From positions 29,273,516 to 29,337,515 of the forward strand of contig NC_057766.1 in NCBI RefSeq assembly GCF_010389155.1: a stretch of DNA of 64,000 nucleotides, in the 5' to 3' direction. Below the pieces are notes generated by a model. The model made no database searches and had not been told where the DNA came from. It saw nothing but the letters and a program-made list of their open reading frames with translations. Positions within the stretch are counted from its first letter, which is position 1. Each line of letters opens with the position of its first letter. This stretch comes from Erigeron canadensis (Eukaryota; Streptophyta; Magnoliopsida; Asterales; Asteraceae). The position numbers and the translations under genes were made by a program. Positions 29,701 to 41,984 of this stretch are shown here, one piece after another.

Positions 29701-32700
29701 ACTCCATTATGCCTTTAAAATTTGAAGATCAAGGTTTCTTTAATTTACAGAAAAGATGTCAAGTCAAAGAAAATAACCTGTCGCAATCCCTCTTTAGAAA
29801 CAGCTATAATTTCAGGGCTCCTGCTAGTCAAAGCCTTGAAAAACATGGAAATGACTTTTGCACGTAGCTCCGCGTGATTTTGAGTCTTTAAATCTGCCCA
29901 TGCCATTGCTGTGCATAGCAATTCGATGCAAGCAGTGCGGAGTTTGGTTAATGACATGGCCACTTTTGGGTTCATAAACTTCGCAACCCATACAGTCTCA
30001 TCGGCCTCAGCAATCTGTAAAGCCTCTTGAAGAAAACTGACCAACTCTGGAGTGAACTTCATAAGAGGGGGCCTCAAGGCAAGGCAAAAATTTAACGCTG
30101 TTACAGTACCAACCTATTAAATACACAAAGGTTAGCAAGCAGAAGGACAAAAAAGATTATAACTATTTACAGCAACATTAGAAGAGACTAAAGTAAAGGC
30201 TGGCATAATGGTTCATGTACCTGTTGATCCACATTTTTTGACCTGAGGGGACGCATTAAAAGTGAATGAAGCAAGGGCTGGTATAATGGTTCAAGTAACT
30301 CAGACACCTCACTCCCGGTTCTACTAGCCAAAAGTGCCAAGCAGGACTGCACTATTTTACTGACTTTGACAGTTGCATTGGTATTTAATAGCTCTGAAGC
30401 AAGAAATTCAACTACTCCTTGAAAACTCTGCTTGCGGGCATCACTGTTTGCATCATCAACATTATTTACAACTCGAAGCACCTGGGTGAGCACCTGACTA
30501 GTTTCTTCGTGTTCTTTTGCAGCATAAACAGGAAGCCTTTTAAGAACAAATACAAGTCCACGTACAACACGCACTTGGAAAACACATAAAGTTTCAACAG
30601 TGACCTTTCCCACCAATGCACCAAGACCAATAACCCCACCCATTTGAGCTTGCCAAGTACTTCCATAACAACAGTGCAGCAGACGAGGTAATAACTGATC
30701 AAAAATGGGAACTCTGACACTAGGAGGAGGTGAATAAACCGGACTCATTGATGGACTAGAGACTATCATTGGAGTACCAGGTCCCCCTCGTGACATGAGG
30801 ACATCAGCATGTTTGGAACGAGCTAGTAGTAGAAGAGTTTCAGAGAATACATTAAGTGCACTAAGAGCAGCTTTGGCATGGAGCCTGTTTTCACCTGCGA
30901 GCACTTCCACCAGAGCATCCAAAAAGATAAGAGGGTCCAACTCTTTCAAATTAGAGCTGCTACCATTTCTTGGCTTCAAACTATTACTTGTATTCGATGA
31001 GAGTAGAGGACCACCTAGTGGTATCGCAGAAACAGGAGTGTTGGTTGAAGAATATTCCAAGTGAAATATGATCGCAAAATGGCGGCAAACATTAGTAACA
31101 TATTCATCCTTTGGGTCAACTATATCAGGATCAGCACTAGCTGCAATAATGGTCATGAGAAGAATCTTGAACACAGATTTCTCAGCCATTAGTTGTGTTT
31201 TAGTCTTGACCCCCAAGTCAGTCTGCAAGAGAAATGTATATGCATTAAAATAGAAGAAAAGAATGTCCCATCAATAAATGAATTTTAAAAAAAGACATTA
31301 GAAATCAGGGGGAAAAAAAGAGTTCTAACTTCTGATCTCACTTAATATGTCCAAAAACAACAAATGTAAGAGATAACCCAAGCAGAAAGGTAAGGAAATA
31401 AGATGTTCCGAATAAGCCAGCCTAAGACCAAGCAGTAATAGCAAATATGTTAAGAAAATTTGTGTACCTTCTCATGAAAATTAAGAAGGGAAAAAAAAAG
31501 CCTATCATGCAGAGCATCGTGCTATGGTAATCAAAAGGATCATTCGATAAAACTATTAAGCTGATTGAAAACTGTAAGTAAATCAAACAGATCACTAATG
31601 GCATCAAAAATGTGTCATCCTTATCCAATAGGTGTAGCTGATTCAGGAATTAAGTAGTTATATGCAATAGTACGACACGAGAGCATCCAAGCAACAGAAC
31701 ATAAACCAGTCTCGATAGAAGATATCATTCATAAGATGGGTACGCAACTAGTACTATACTATGAAGAGTATCTTCAAACATAGATATAAATTACAAGTAA
31801 TCTTAAGGTAATTCAGATTTTTGTTGCTCATACCAAAAAGCATAGCCTAATCTCTTAACAAAGTATGACTTGAGCAAGTTAGCAAGGAGGTAAGTACTAT
31901 GAAAATACAGTTTGTATAGTTAACCATCAAGGCAGGACGTAGAAAACAATGAAGAATCCAGAAAGAATGGCATGAAGAATATGTCCTCAATAACCGATAA
32001 CTAATTTAAGAATTTAGTGGCAATACACATTAAAAATATAAAGTACACATTAGATACAGTCACCATTGGCCTTTGAGAGAGTATAAAGTACACATTAAAA
32101 GACGACAAAATAACATCTTTAGCAAGTTGAATGGTAAAATAGTTTTACAATAAGATACAGTCACCATTGGCAGAATTTGATGAGCAATGAAGAACTTAAA
32201 TCAAACAGAAAACAAATGCATCAAGCATGTGTACTCATTATCCAATAGTTGGCACAAGAACTTTAGGGGTAACAAAGCAAGAAAGAAAAGAGCAGAGGGT
32301 AAGTAGAGCATCCAAACAGCGTAGTGTTAGTGAACAAGTTATAAAACTTACCAGCATAGATACAAGTGTTATCCATATAAAGATATATAAAGGACGCATA
32401 CAGTAATGGGTTACATCTAGTTCTCTTAGATAAAGGTTCTCGTCAAATAATAAAATAAGTCACATCAGAATCACATAGATAAGATCTATTTTAGCCACTA
32501 AAAGGATGAAACTATGAGATGTCAGATGCTCCAAAGCTGAAGAAGACCAAAATTCAGACATTAACTACATCCCAACAGCTTTTGAATTTTAAATTCTTTC
32601 AGAAGATGAAAAAATATCAAAAGAGATCCAGTAAGAGATTCGGTGGCAATCAGTTACAAATTTAGAGAGCATTCTGTCAAGTCTTCAAATTACATCATAA

Positions 32701-35700
32701 CAATGTTATAAAATTTTCAATGCTTGGATTATATTACATAATTAATAAATTCTTAAATATTTATGAATGTATTTGATACTGCTTAAACGTTACACCATTA
32801 GATACATTTCTTTATTAGGCTTCCAATGAAACTAAAATCATGAAATTTAGAGGTTATACCCGGCATTTATAACTAAATGAAAACAAAATTTGTAACTAAA
32901 CCAACCTTTACATCGGAGGCCTCGGATCTTCTCCAGGATGGATCAACTGACGAGACCAAAACTGTCGATAAGTGCCTAGATATTAAAGCATCATCATGCA
33001 CACGACCTGGCAGATCAAGTTGTGATGATAAACATACACGGAGAAACTTCAAAGCTTGTTTCCGATAAAAAGCATCCATGCTACAGTTTTTGTTCATAAC
33101 AGCTGCTATAGCAAGATTGATACATCGATCTAGCGGTACCAGAAACGGGGTTTCAGGCTCAAATGTAAGAATCAAGCGGAGTCCATGCTCTGGATTTTCC
33201 TTACACTCAAGTGCAAGAGGCTCTTTGAGAAAGCGTCTATTACGACCCCCTAACTTACCAAGGAGTTGTAACGATTTACCACCCCAAGGATATGGTGCAG
33301 GCCTTAAGTGAGACCATAATGCTAAAATCACATCAGACATCACATTAGCCATACTTGGTTCAAGAAAATCGGGGTTTAAGCTATCAATCCAAAATTCAAG
33401 AGTTCTCAATCCTAAGCTCACTAGTTCGTCACTCCCATTAAGGCACATTACAAGTGGCTTCATTAATCGAGGAAGGTGAGGCAACAAAGAGCTTAACCGT
33501 GCAGGTAGCGTTAAGCAGAGCTCTAGCAGAAGGTCCCTCATCTCTTCAGCTGTAGGGCCCTCAAGCATAGCCAACAACATATTCAAGCATGGTTGTAGAG
33601 TGGGAATCAAGTCTCTCAATAGAAGCTCAAATTTGCCACCACCTAGGGCACGGAACAATGTCCTAAGAAGTTGCAAATAACCAAATGGTCTCTCAATTTC
33701 ACCAGCATTTTTCATGCAAGTGTCCACAATAACAGGCACATGAGGCTGCAAAATGCGTTCACAATCTGTCGGAGACTTGGCTACAGCACCAAATAAAAAC
33801 CGGAAAAGATGTAAAACAAGTTTTGCTGCAGGTGAGTCTGGATGCTTCAGAACATCAAGTTTGCTGCTTACAAGGAAATTAACTAAGACATCTGCAAATG
33901 GCCTAAAAACCTTGGAAGCCTGAAGAAGAGTAGAAAATATGTGCACAAGCTGTGTGTTCGATATCATGCATTCAAAAAGTTCAGGCATGCACAACGAGAA
34001 CATATCCATAAGATCCCGAGGTTCCATGATAGCCAAAATCTGGGAAAAGAGATGGATCATTTCTCTCTCCTCATCTTTCTCCTTGAAGAGAGCCAAGCAA
34101 CGCACACCACTTTTCAAGACACCAGAAGCTCTCCATACCTACCCAAAGTCATTTCGGAAATTAGTCTACCTATGTCATGGAGTAAAAGTGTTCATCTGTA
34201 TAAAAAATGATACCTCTTCTTCTCTCAGCCCTTTGAATGTCTGGCCAACGGAGGAATTAGGTGGGGTTCCGGGAAGCATTTGTGGTGTCCCTTGAGTTGA
34301 TGAAGGAACCTACAAAGTGGAAAAACATAAGATCACATAGTCTGAATGTAGTTACACCAGTGGTAGAGTTAGATAGTTAGAAACCTGTGATCGGGGTAGA
34401 TGTGCGTGTGTGATGCTCCATATTATTGTTTTCATTCCTGGTAATCAAACAAGTTAGACTCTAAACACACAAGGGTTCTCAATTTACAGAAAAACTTACC
34501 AATTATCCAAAATTTTCGATCACTGATGTAATATCAGCCATATAAAGTATGAAAACAACTTACCCATAACCAAGGTCTTGATCAGATGTTTACAATCACT
34601 CACTTCTTTGGCATGTTCCACGGGAACCTGAATATTTAGAACCGCCTGACATATAGTTTACATGTTTACTCCAGTGTCAGTATGGCATACTATTATAAAT
34701 ATGTGGGTATAGCTGGAAAAACCGAAGTTATGAGTGTAAAAAGTTATTTAATTGAACTTGCCCTTCGATATGTTCATATAATGATTAGCATACTGCATAC
34801 ATAAGATATTGTGGTAAATCCTTGGTTCAAAAAGTACATTGCTATATTTGCTTGGAGTCTCATAAGAATGTTTTGTCAACTAAAGATCTTTGTGGTGAGT
34901 AGACCTAAGTTATCAAACATCTCCAGAGTCTCATAAAAACGGACACCACAAAACAGAATATATATTCATAATGATGCAAATGAAAGTTAGTTAAAATTAC
35001 CTGCACTGGCAGCTCAAGTTTTGACTTTAAGGTAGACCGATCCTTGCCTTCCTCTCCCTCCTCCAAAAGCTGTTTTAAATAACACATACAATTAGTGAAA
35101 GATGCAAGAGTTAGTTGACAGGAATGAAGCAACAAACAAAAGTGCCTTGCATGATACGGTCATCTACTTTCATCTTCATTTAACCTTGTTAAGTAGCCTG
35201 TCCTAGAAAAAGGTTATCCAAGAATGGGTTAGGCATGATAATCTTATTCCTCTTCATTGGCAATCCCAAACTCAGCAGAAAACCCTTAGGCCGCGTTTGT
35301 TTCACAGAATTTGATGGAATCTGATGGAATTGGAATTGAATTCCATTCCTTAGTACGTTTGGTTGTTCAAAGGAGGAATCTCATTCCGTGGGAATGTAAA
35401 CATTCCATCATTTGATGGAATCTCCATTCCATGGGGATGGAGGAAGGAATTTCATTCCTTTCGTTACTTGAATTCTCAAAAAATCAAAAATATTCCATCA
35501 AATTCCATTCCTTCCGATTCCAATTCCTTCGAAAGATTTCATTCCTTCCAAAAACATTCTGTGAACCAAACGCGCCCTTACTTTCCCTATAATCCAATCC
35601 CACCAACAAAACTCTGTTTCTAATAAGACTACTATGTGTATAACTTGTCCAGGAATCATCCTTATTTGGTTGGGTACATTAGTTTGGCACTTTGGCATTC

Positions 35701-38700
35701 CTGCATTACCGCTTATACTAAAATTGAATGGAAAGAAGTGTCTGGACTTCCAACTTTATCTAATAAATCCTCAAAAAGCTTGGGAACAAAAAATTGGTTG
35801 GGAGTGGAACTTACAAAAAGTGTGAAGAAATAGAACAAAACAGGAGGATTCACCACTCGTATTTCAGCATGCAATAGTCTTTAAAGCAATGGGTGACATC
35901 AGAAGAAACCCCATCTATATAGTTGATGACAGTGGTAGGATGAGGTGGCATCGGAGATGCGGCAAGCGAGCAACGGCGAGCATGGTGGCTGGTGTTTTGA
36001 GTTTTAGTGGAGGAATAAAGAGAAGCAAGAAAATGAGGAAAAAAATTGTTTTTTTTATTCGTCACCTATCAATTTATTTTCAGCCGCAGCAGACAAGGCA
36101 AATTCAATGGATATATGATCAGTTATCTTCTTTCAGCAGGCTTGAGGTTTAATTGATCACCCATTCAGATATAGGGCTATACCCTTACCGCAAATCATAG
36201 TCAAAGGAAGCAGACTGGTCAAATGCCAGCTCAATAGCACCAATTAACCTCATTAAAGAGGTTTAGATAGTGAAATCGAGGATACAGCAACGACTAATCT
36301 ATAACATATGCTAGCAGACTCAAAGGTACTTACCAATATAACTTCTTGTTTATTTTACCAATGATCAAAGACAGCTAAACATGTATCATCAAGGCCTCCC
36401 ATAGCATAAGTGTGTAATCCATACATGTCCAGGTTATGCTTGAGATGGCTCAAATAGAGTCCACAGATTTAGATACAAGAATATGCTTAATTAAACTTGT
36501 CAAGACCAACACTTTAAACCACATGCCCGTCAATAATAATAACCCAAAAATGCCATAACACAGCTTAAACAGCGGTAGATCATGACCATGATTGGACAGG
36601 TGATAGATTACTGATCAATAATTATTAACAAAAAGAGGGTTAAGTGTCCTTTGAGGTAATGCCAAGTGCCAGATATAGTAACCAACTGTTAGTTCAGTAT
36701 CTGTGTTCTCATCAAAGTTTTGGTTAATCACTAGGATGTTAAAGTCGGTCCTTGTCATATCTTAGTTATCTGGCCATTACAATATATTGAAACACGGGTT
36801 AGCAATAAAAAGTGTACCTGAGGTATACTACGCTTAAAAATGCTAAATTTCCCGACGAAAGTGTCCAATATTCGCCCCTGAAAAAAGAAAACAAAACTAA
36901 GCATCATCATTCTGAGAAAAAAAAAGGAGACCGGGGACACACGTCATACAAAAATTCTTACCAATAAAATCCTAGCTTCGTCCATAGATGGCAGGTCGAC
37001 GCCTTTTTCAAAAATCGGCTCCACCTAAAAACATATGAAAAAAAGATACTTATTACTGATAGCCAACAGAAACCAAATCAGATCACTGATACCAAAAAAA
37101 AAAAAAAAAAACATGAAGAATTAGGCAGATGAAATGTTCTCAACATTTTAAACTGAGAGATCCAGACTGTACCAAATTCAACATCAACCGTGCACACGTG
37201 GTATGGATGCTCAGAGATAATGACGCATCATGCATATTACTCGAAAATAGGTATATAATCCGTGATAACTGCAGCAGATTGATGATATACAACAGTGAGA
37301 ATCAAGATATGTACATGTGTTTCAATCAAATAATATATATATTATATATATGGGATGATTACGGTAAAACTAGTATTAAAGTAAAACAAATACGATCAAA
37401 TCTTGATCATTGGATCATGATAAAACTGATGCACGAAAATTCGTAAAGCAAAAGTATATACAATGATGCATTGAGATTTTCATGATGCACAACGATTTTC
37501 ATTGGATCATGATAAAACTGGAACCACCCTAATTGCTGGTTTTGCCTCATTTTTCATGGGACTCTCTAATGTTGTGTAAACCATAACAAATGTGGCCTAG
37601 TACGTCCTGATGTCCTCATGAGAGATCTCAGTTCCTAACCTCCCTAGGTAAACATCTTGGGGGTGGTCAAGGAAGGGGTTCAGAAACGGTCACGGGGAAG
37701 ACACAATTAGACTGCATACATCCGAGTCAAGCTTATAATCACCCTCCCAGGGTAACCTGAACAGGAAGAAACCACCTCCATTTCTCTAATATTGGTTATG
37801 CATCACTCACAAGGTTAATAATCCACCCACGTTGTTAGAAATACAGTCTCCTCTCCATTAGGGTGATTACTATTTTTCTTTTTTTTTTGAAAATCAACTT
37901 TTATTCACAAAGAACCAAAACCCACAAGTGTGGGTCGGTGGTCACCAAATTACACCATCCTTTTATTTACATACCTCAAATCTATTCCAATCTTCTAAGC
38001 TAATGGTACAATTTCTTGATCTATTTTTAAACCAAAAATAACTAATAGACTTAATCTCTTGGAACACCTTCTCCTCCCTTATCATTTCTTCATTGAATCT
38101 TTTGTTGTTCCTTGCCCGTCATAAGCACCAACATGTTACAAAACTTATTCCTTTGACGATCTTCTTAGCTGTACATCCAAGCCCCAAGTGTTCTTCAATC
38201 CTAAAGATGTCTTTCAATGAGAAGAAGAAAAGCGGCCGCACCTTACACCACAAACTAATCTTGTTCCAAATAGAAATCGCCATGTCGCATGAACATAGAA
38301 TATGTTCCAGGTCTTCTTCCACAGCGTTGCATAAGACACATCCCACGCATTCCAGTTCCACCTTCCTGTTCTTGAGAGCAACCATCTTCGGGATCCTATC
38401 CATGGACACCCTCCACATGAAAATATTGCAATCTTTTGTAACCCATTTAGACCATTTAAAAATGAAACGCTCACTAAAGTCTCTATCACCTCTCATTACT
38501 TCTTTAAAACTCTTAACCGAGAACAAAGTGTCCTTTACATCCCTCCATATCCATCTATCCGGTGCAATTTTCAGACTAATTCCGGCAGTCAATCTGCGCA
38601 GCTCCTGCCATTCAACCAGTTCCTCCACCGAAGCTGGAGTCTTGGACCAATTATGTTTAAAGACGAGGCTGCCATTCTCAGCAGCCACCCGGTCCCTTAC

Positions 38701-41567
38701 CCAACATTTTTTTATCTTTCTCTAATTTGAAAAGTGCGGAGAATCGTTCTTTCAAGGTTTCATTAGCCCAAACATGAATCCAAAATCTAATGGTCAGCCC
38801 GATTCCGACCTCCCCGTTAAATAAATAATTAATACCTGTCCCCTGTACTTTATCTTAACTATCTCACTGACTATAGCTTTCCATGTTCCAGTAACAGTGC
38901 AATTTAGAGGCAAAGGTTCCCAGCATCATTTGACAGGGTATTACTATTTAATAGGTATTACTATTTAATACCTATTTTCAATGAGAACTTCAACATTGAT
39001 CTACGATATTTGCGTGTATACATTTGACAGGGAAGAATAGGACACACTATGCCTAACAAAAAAAGATACTGAAATAACAAATCAAAGCCTTCAGCAAGCT
39101 ACAAACCTGTGACAATGAGAGATCTCCCCGAACATGATGAACTATTTCTGCCAGTAGACTATACGCCAGTGGCCTCAATGTCTCAAAACAAGCCCGGCCA
39201 ATTCCCACGAGAACCCTAACATAGTTCAAAAAATCTCAAAACATTTTAGACATTATATTAAATTACAACAACAATACCCAATACCATCAAAGGCGGGGTA
39301 TGAAATTATATTTAACGCCAAATATTGTATAAAATAAATTAGAGCAAGTTATGTTTGTCTAATGCAACAGATCCTTTCATATCTAGCTTGATCACAAGCA
39401 GAACCTAAATGTACTGCCGCAAAGTTTCGCCTTTTATAATACTGTAATGATTATAATTACATCCAAAAAACAAGAATATAAAAAGTGATCAAAATCATCA
39501 TGTTCTTGTATGGCTGACATAAATATTGCAAATCACATTTCAATTAAAAAAACAACATCAATGTTTAATTTCCATGGCACCGAGCAATCAGATGACGAAG
39601 TTAGCAAGCTGACTATGTACACAATACCAAAGTAAGGTAATGTTATGTTACCTCTCTTCCAAAAGCGTATCAATTAAGGGAAACAGTCCCCTCTTGAAAT
39701 CCGTACCAAGAACATGCTTCAGTGCTATCAACAATTCCTGTGCATAATATGATTATATAAACAAAACCAGTTCACATACCTGGGTGATTAACAAAGAATA
39801 AACATATCTAGGGGCATACTCACTTTTCTGATGGAAACAGAATCTGAACAAGTAACAAGCAGGTTCACAATGCTCTTACAAATGCTATCTTCATGAGGCC
39901 TAATATAATCAGCAAAGCTCTTCAAAAGGTAAGTCAGGAATGAAACCGTCTGCAACAGGACCAAAATTCAGATAAGTGGATAGATAATGAGAGCACACTG
40001 CCTCATCGGTAAATTCAGCATCTGGGTGGTAAACCCATGCATACAGTCATAAATGTTACATTTCTGCAAACTCAATATATCAAAATGATCTTATACAGTA
40101 CAGGTTTGCATGCACAAAGCACCACTACTGCCCAAAATGTGTGATCGTACTAAACATCCTCAGTACTTCTACAAACATTTACTAGCATATGACGGGGTAT
40201 AATGCCTCAGATATGATTAGAATGAATGATGCAAAAATGATCCCAAAAAATTACCTTAACTTGAGCCCCTTTTAGCTCAGTGAAGTGGGTCTTCAAATGC
40301 GGTGGAACCTTGTCAGGACCTGGGACTGAGATAGCAGCAACCATCAGAGGCAATAACTGAGGGATATTAGTCTGGACAAGCCGGTTATACAGCTGAAACA
40401 GAAACATAACTACCAACGGACTCTCTGTCACAATCTTGAACGATCGAGTACTTGGATTAAGTTGGCCGGCCCCAGTGCTCAACGCAGTGGAGGACCCAAC
40501 TTGATCTGAAATATCCATTGGCTTAATGTCATCGTTGCCAAGGGAAGGTAATGCCGACATTGATGAAGGGGGTGGCATTGTTGGAGCTACAAGTGCCCCA
40601 CTTTCAAAGAAATAGCTAACTGTGAGTCTAAAATTATGGTATATTTTACATACGAAGTCAAGGAACGGCTGCACTTCAGTCTCTTGGGTTGGTCTGAAGT
40701 TCCTCAATAGATCAAATATAATGCGAATGCAAATCAACCCATTCTCCTCATTGTCCGTAGTAAGCACATGCATTGCGACTTTTAACAACTCCTGAACAAA
40801 AGGCCTTAACACTTCACTATGAGGAAGCCGATTAAGAATTTCAACAATAACATTCCGCAGCTTATGCTCAGGGTTGTCAGTAAACTGCGGCTTTGTTATC
40901 TGATACAAAATCACTGAAAACGGACGAAAGTAACACTTCAAGAAATTCAAGTACTCCCCGGTATGAGTTATCTCTAAACTATCCCGCACCTCCATCGCCA
41001 TTTGAAGCCTACTTTGAATAGCTGTCCAACCAAATTAAAAATAAAAAAAAACATTACTCACCAAACATATAACTTCCGCCAAATAACATCCATACTCCAA
41101 CTTATCCTTAGCAAAAACAAATAAATAAACTTTCGTTCAGTATCCTAGTTTATCATATATTACAACTAGAATGTGCGTAAAACCATCTTCCACGACTGTA
41201 AAATTGACAACCGTACAGCTAAATAACTCCATATAAGCTGGTGAGGTTAACTATTTCACAATCCACATATATTTTACAACAAATAAGTTCCATACTGGAT
41301 TTCAAAAGACCATAACTTTGCCTAAAATTACTCATTTCTAATCACCTATAGAATATAATACACACATTTATATCTTAATAATAATAATAATATAATAATA
41401 ATGATAATCATTCACACTTCACAAACAGTTACTATAATCAATTTTAAAAAATTAACAAATACAAATAAAAAGATATGAATATAGAGATAGAGAATGTATA
41501 TATATATACGTATATCAGGCTCCATTAGATGGCGAGAATGCTGCTCGAAATTCTGAATAGGACTCAT
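17730..41567 (-). CDS. TRA1: Tra1/TRRAP homologue (SAGA and NuA4 subunit)
   Basis: Giant PIKK-family pseudokinase scaffold that docks transcription activators to the SAGA and NuA4 histone acetyltransferase complexes in the nucleus. Thirty-four GT-AG exons join in frame to about 3,862 residues, the usual family length: 41567-41510, 41021-40255, 39949-39824, 39737-39652, 39215-39107, 37024-36962, 36877-36818, 35069-35001, 34645-34564, 34437-34385, 34309-34214, 34138-32906, 31222-30221, 30113-29778, 29461-29203, 29096-28874, 28787-28418, 27776-27627, 27531-27310, 27183-26962, 26776-26120, 26044-25784, 25702-25355, 25240-24828, 24730-24289, 24221-22923, 22786-22526, 21538-21248, 21173-20736, 20652-20221, 20108-19830, 19150-18599, 18168-17959, 17849-17730. 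It starts MSPIQNFEQHSRHLMEPD, like plant Tra1. HEAT-type helices fill the first two thirds, then FAT, a PI3K-like domain and a C-terminal FATC (MDPTWHPWF). In the kinase region the expected catalytic loop is GGRSPNK and the DFG position reads DFH, so it should be inactive, as in known Tra1/TRRAP. The low-complexity inserts at exon 21 (GPSGGDIKRS..) and exon 29 (Ser/Gly/Gln-rich) are probably disordered. Introns hold three transposons. Confidence 0.97.
18526..18579. repeat. 27-bp tandem duplication in a Tra1 intron
   Basis: Two adjacent identical copies of a 27-bp block beginning AAGGCAAGGTATTCATTTAG, ending about 20 bp before the splice donor side of exon 32 (18599). Intronic; no effect on the reading frame. 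Confidence 0.85.
21590..22491. mobile_element. Non-autonomous hAT element in a Tra1 intron
   Basis: A 902-bp element with terminal inverted repeats TAGGCCTGGCAAAAT at both ends and a perfect 8-bp target duplication ATATTAAT (21582-21589 and 22492-22499), diagnostic of the hAT superfamily. Subterminal regions are rich in GGGTC/GACCC motifs (for example GACCCGCACCC, GACCCGTTACCC), typical of Ac-like hAT ends. No transposase frame is visible. It sits between exons 27 and 28, only 34 bp from exon 27, without disturbing either splice site. The perfect duplication suggests moderate age at most. Confidence 0.93.
31223..32905. other. Large Tra1 intron, no gene inside
   Basis: Intron between exons 12 and 13. 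AT-rich. It contains a dispersed duplication: AGATACAGTCACCATTGGC occurs near 32052 and 32153 and TATAAAGTACACATTA twice between 32037 and 32100. No coding frame or transposon ends were recognised. Confidence 0.55.
35289..35577. mobile_element. PIF/Harbinger-like MITE in a Tra1 intron
   Basis: A 289-bp element flanked by TTA (35286-35288 and 35578-35580). Terminal inverted repeats are GGCCGCGTTTGTTTCACAGA at the left and GGGCGCGTTTGGTTCACAGA read from the right, with two mismatches over 22 bp. GGG..GTTTGGTT ends with TTA target sites are typical of Tourist/Harbinger MITEs. The interior is rich in GGAATTCCATTCC-like palindromic words. No coding capacity. Confidence 0.88.
35578..36817. other. 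Rest of Tra1 intron 7, nothing recognised
   Basis: Continuation of the intron between exons 7 and 8. Several short open frames run through it, but none resembles a known family and base composition matches the neighbouring introns. Confidence 0.5.
37876..38939 (-). mobile_element. 5'-truncated LINE in a Tra1 intron
   Basis: Same orientation as Tra1. On the minus strand it reads from the post-RT region through a zf-RVT zinc-binding domain (CVGCVLCNAVEEDLEHILCSC) to a 3' untranslated region and an A-rich tail, visible as a T run at 37876-37890. The flanks share ATTACTATTT (37866-37875 and 38940-38949), a 10-bp target duplication. The longest frame covers 38688-38119; further upstream the frame is broken near 38690. 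The right target site is itself followed by a second tandem copy of GGTATTACTATTTAATA. A LINE of the same broad clade lies at 59.7-63.0 kb. Confidence 0.88.
39259..39308. repeat. Possible SINE-related fragment
   Basis: ACAACAACAATACCCAATACCA followed by GGCGGGGTATG resembles the ACCCA..GGTGGGGTATGG word seen in short plant SINE remnants. Only this fragment is visible; there are no A/B boxes or tail, so the call is weak. Confidence 0.3.
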
Positions 41568-41984
41568 GGCTGTAAATAAAACCCGAACTCTGATAAAATA
41601 ATGAAACTGAGATATCTAGGGCTAAATTACTGCTTCTATACTTGCTAGTAAGATTGTAACTGTACAAAAATTAGGGTTTAATTTAAGAGAGACAGATATA
41701 GATAATTATATGTATTGAATTTAATTTAATTGAAATGAGTCTAGGGTTTTGAAACCGGGAAGTTTGATGTTTTACGTGATCATTGAATGAAAATGGGTGT
41801 CAATATAATAATAATAATTAGCCCTATACTCGTGGATACTGGGAATTATAGGCAGTCTCGAAATTTATAGAGCGATGTATGCACGACGGGGGTGGTGTTT
41901 GTAAAATGGAGTGGTGGGTTTGAGAGAGTTTGGGAAGTGGTCCTTTTGGTTTAGAGGCTTTGTAATTATGAAATTAAACCCCGT
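41568..41984 (-). promoter_or_regulatory. Tra1 leader and promoter
   Basis: The short gap between the Tra1 start codon and the LINE remnant. On the minus strand it carries two telo-box-like words, AAACCCTAA (about 41671-41680) and AAAACCCTAG (41741-41750), common in promoters of plant housekeeping genes. TTTATTTACAG just before the ATG could be the acceptor of a leader intron. No TATA box was fixed. Confidence 0.5.

Noticed and set aside
30795..31064. Plus-strand frame across Tra1 exon 13
   Set aside because: Antisense to a conserved Tra1 exon; the protein has no recognisable domain.
38093..38725. Long plus-strand reading frame (210 codons)
   Set aside because: It is the antisense shadow of the LINE zf-RVT region read on the minus strand; no family resemblance on plus.
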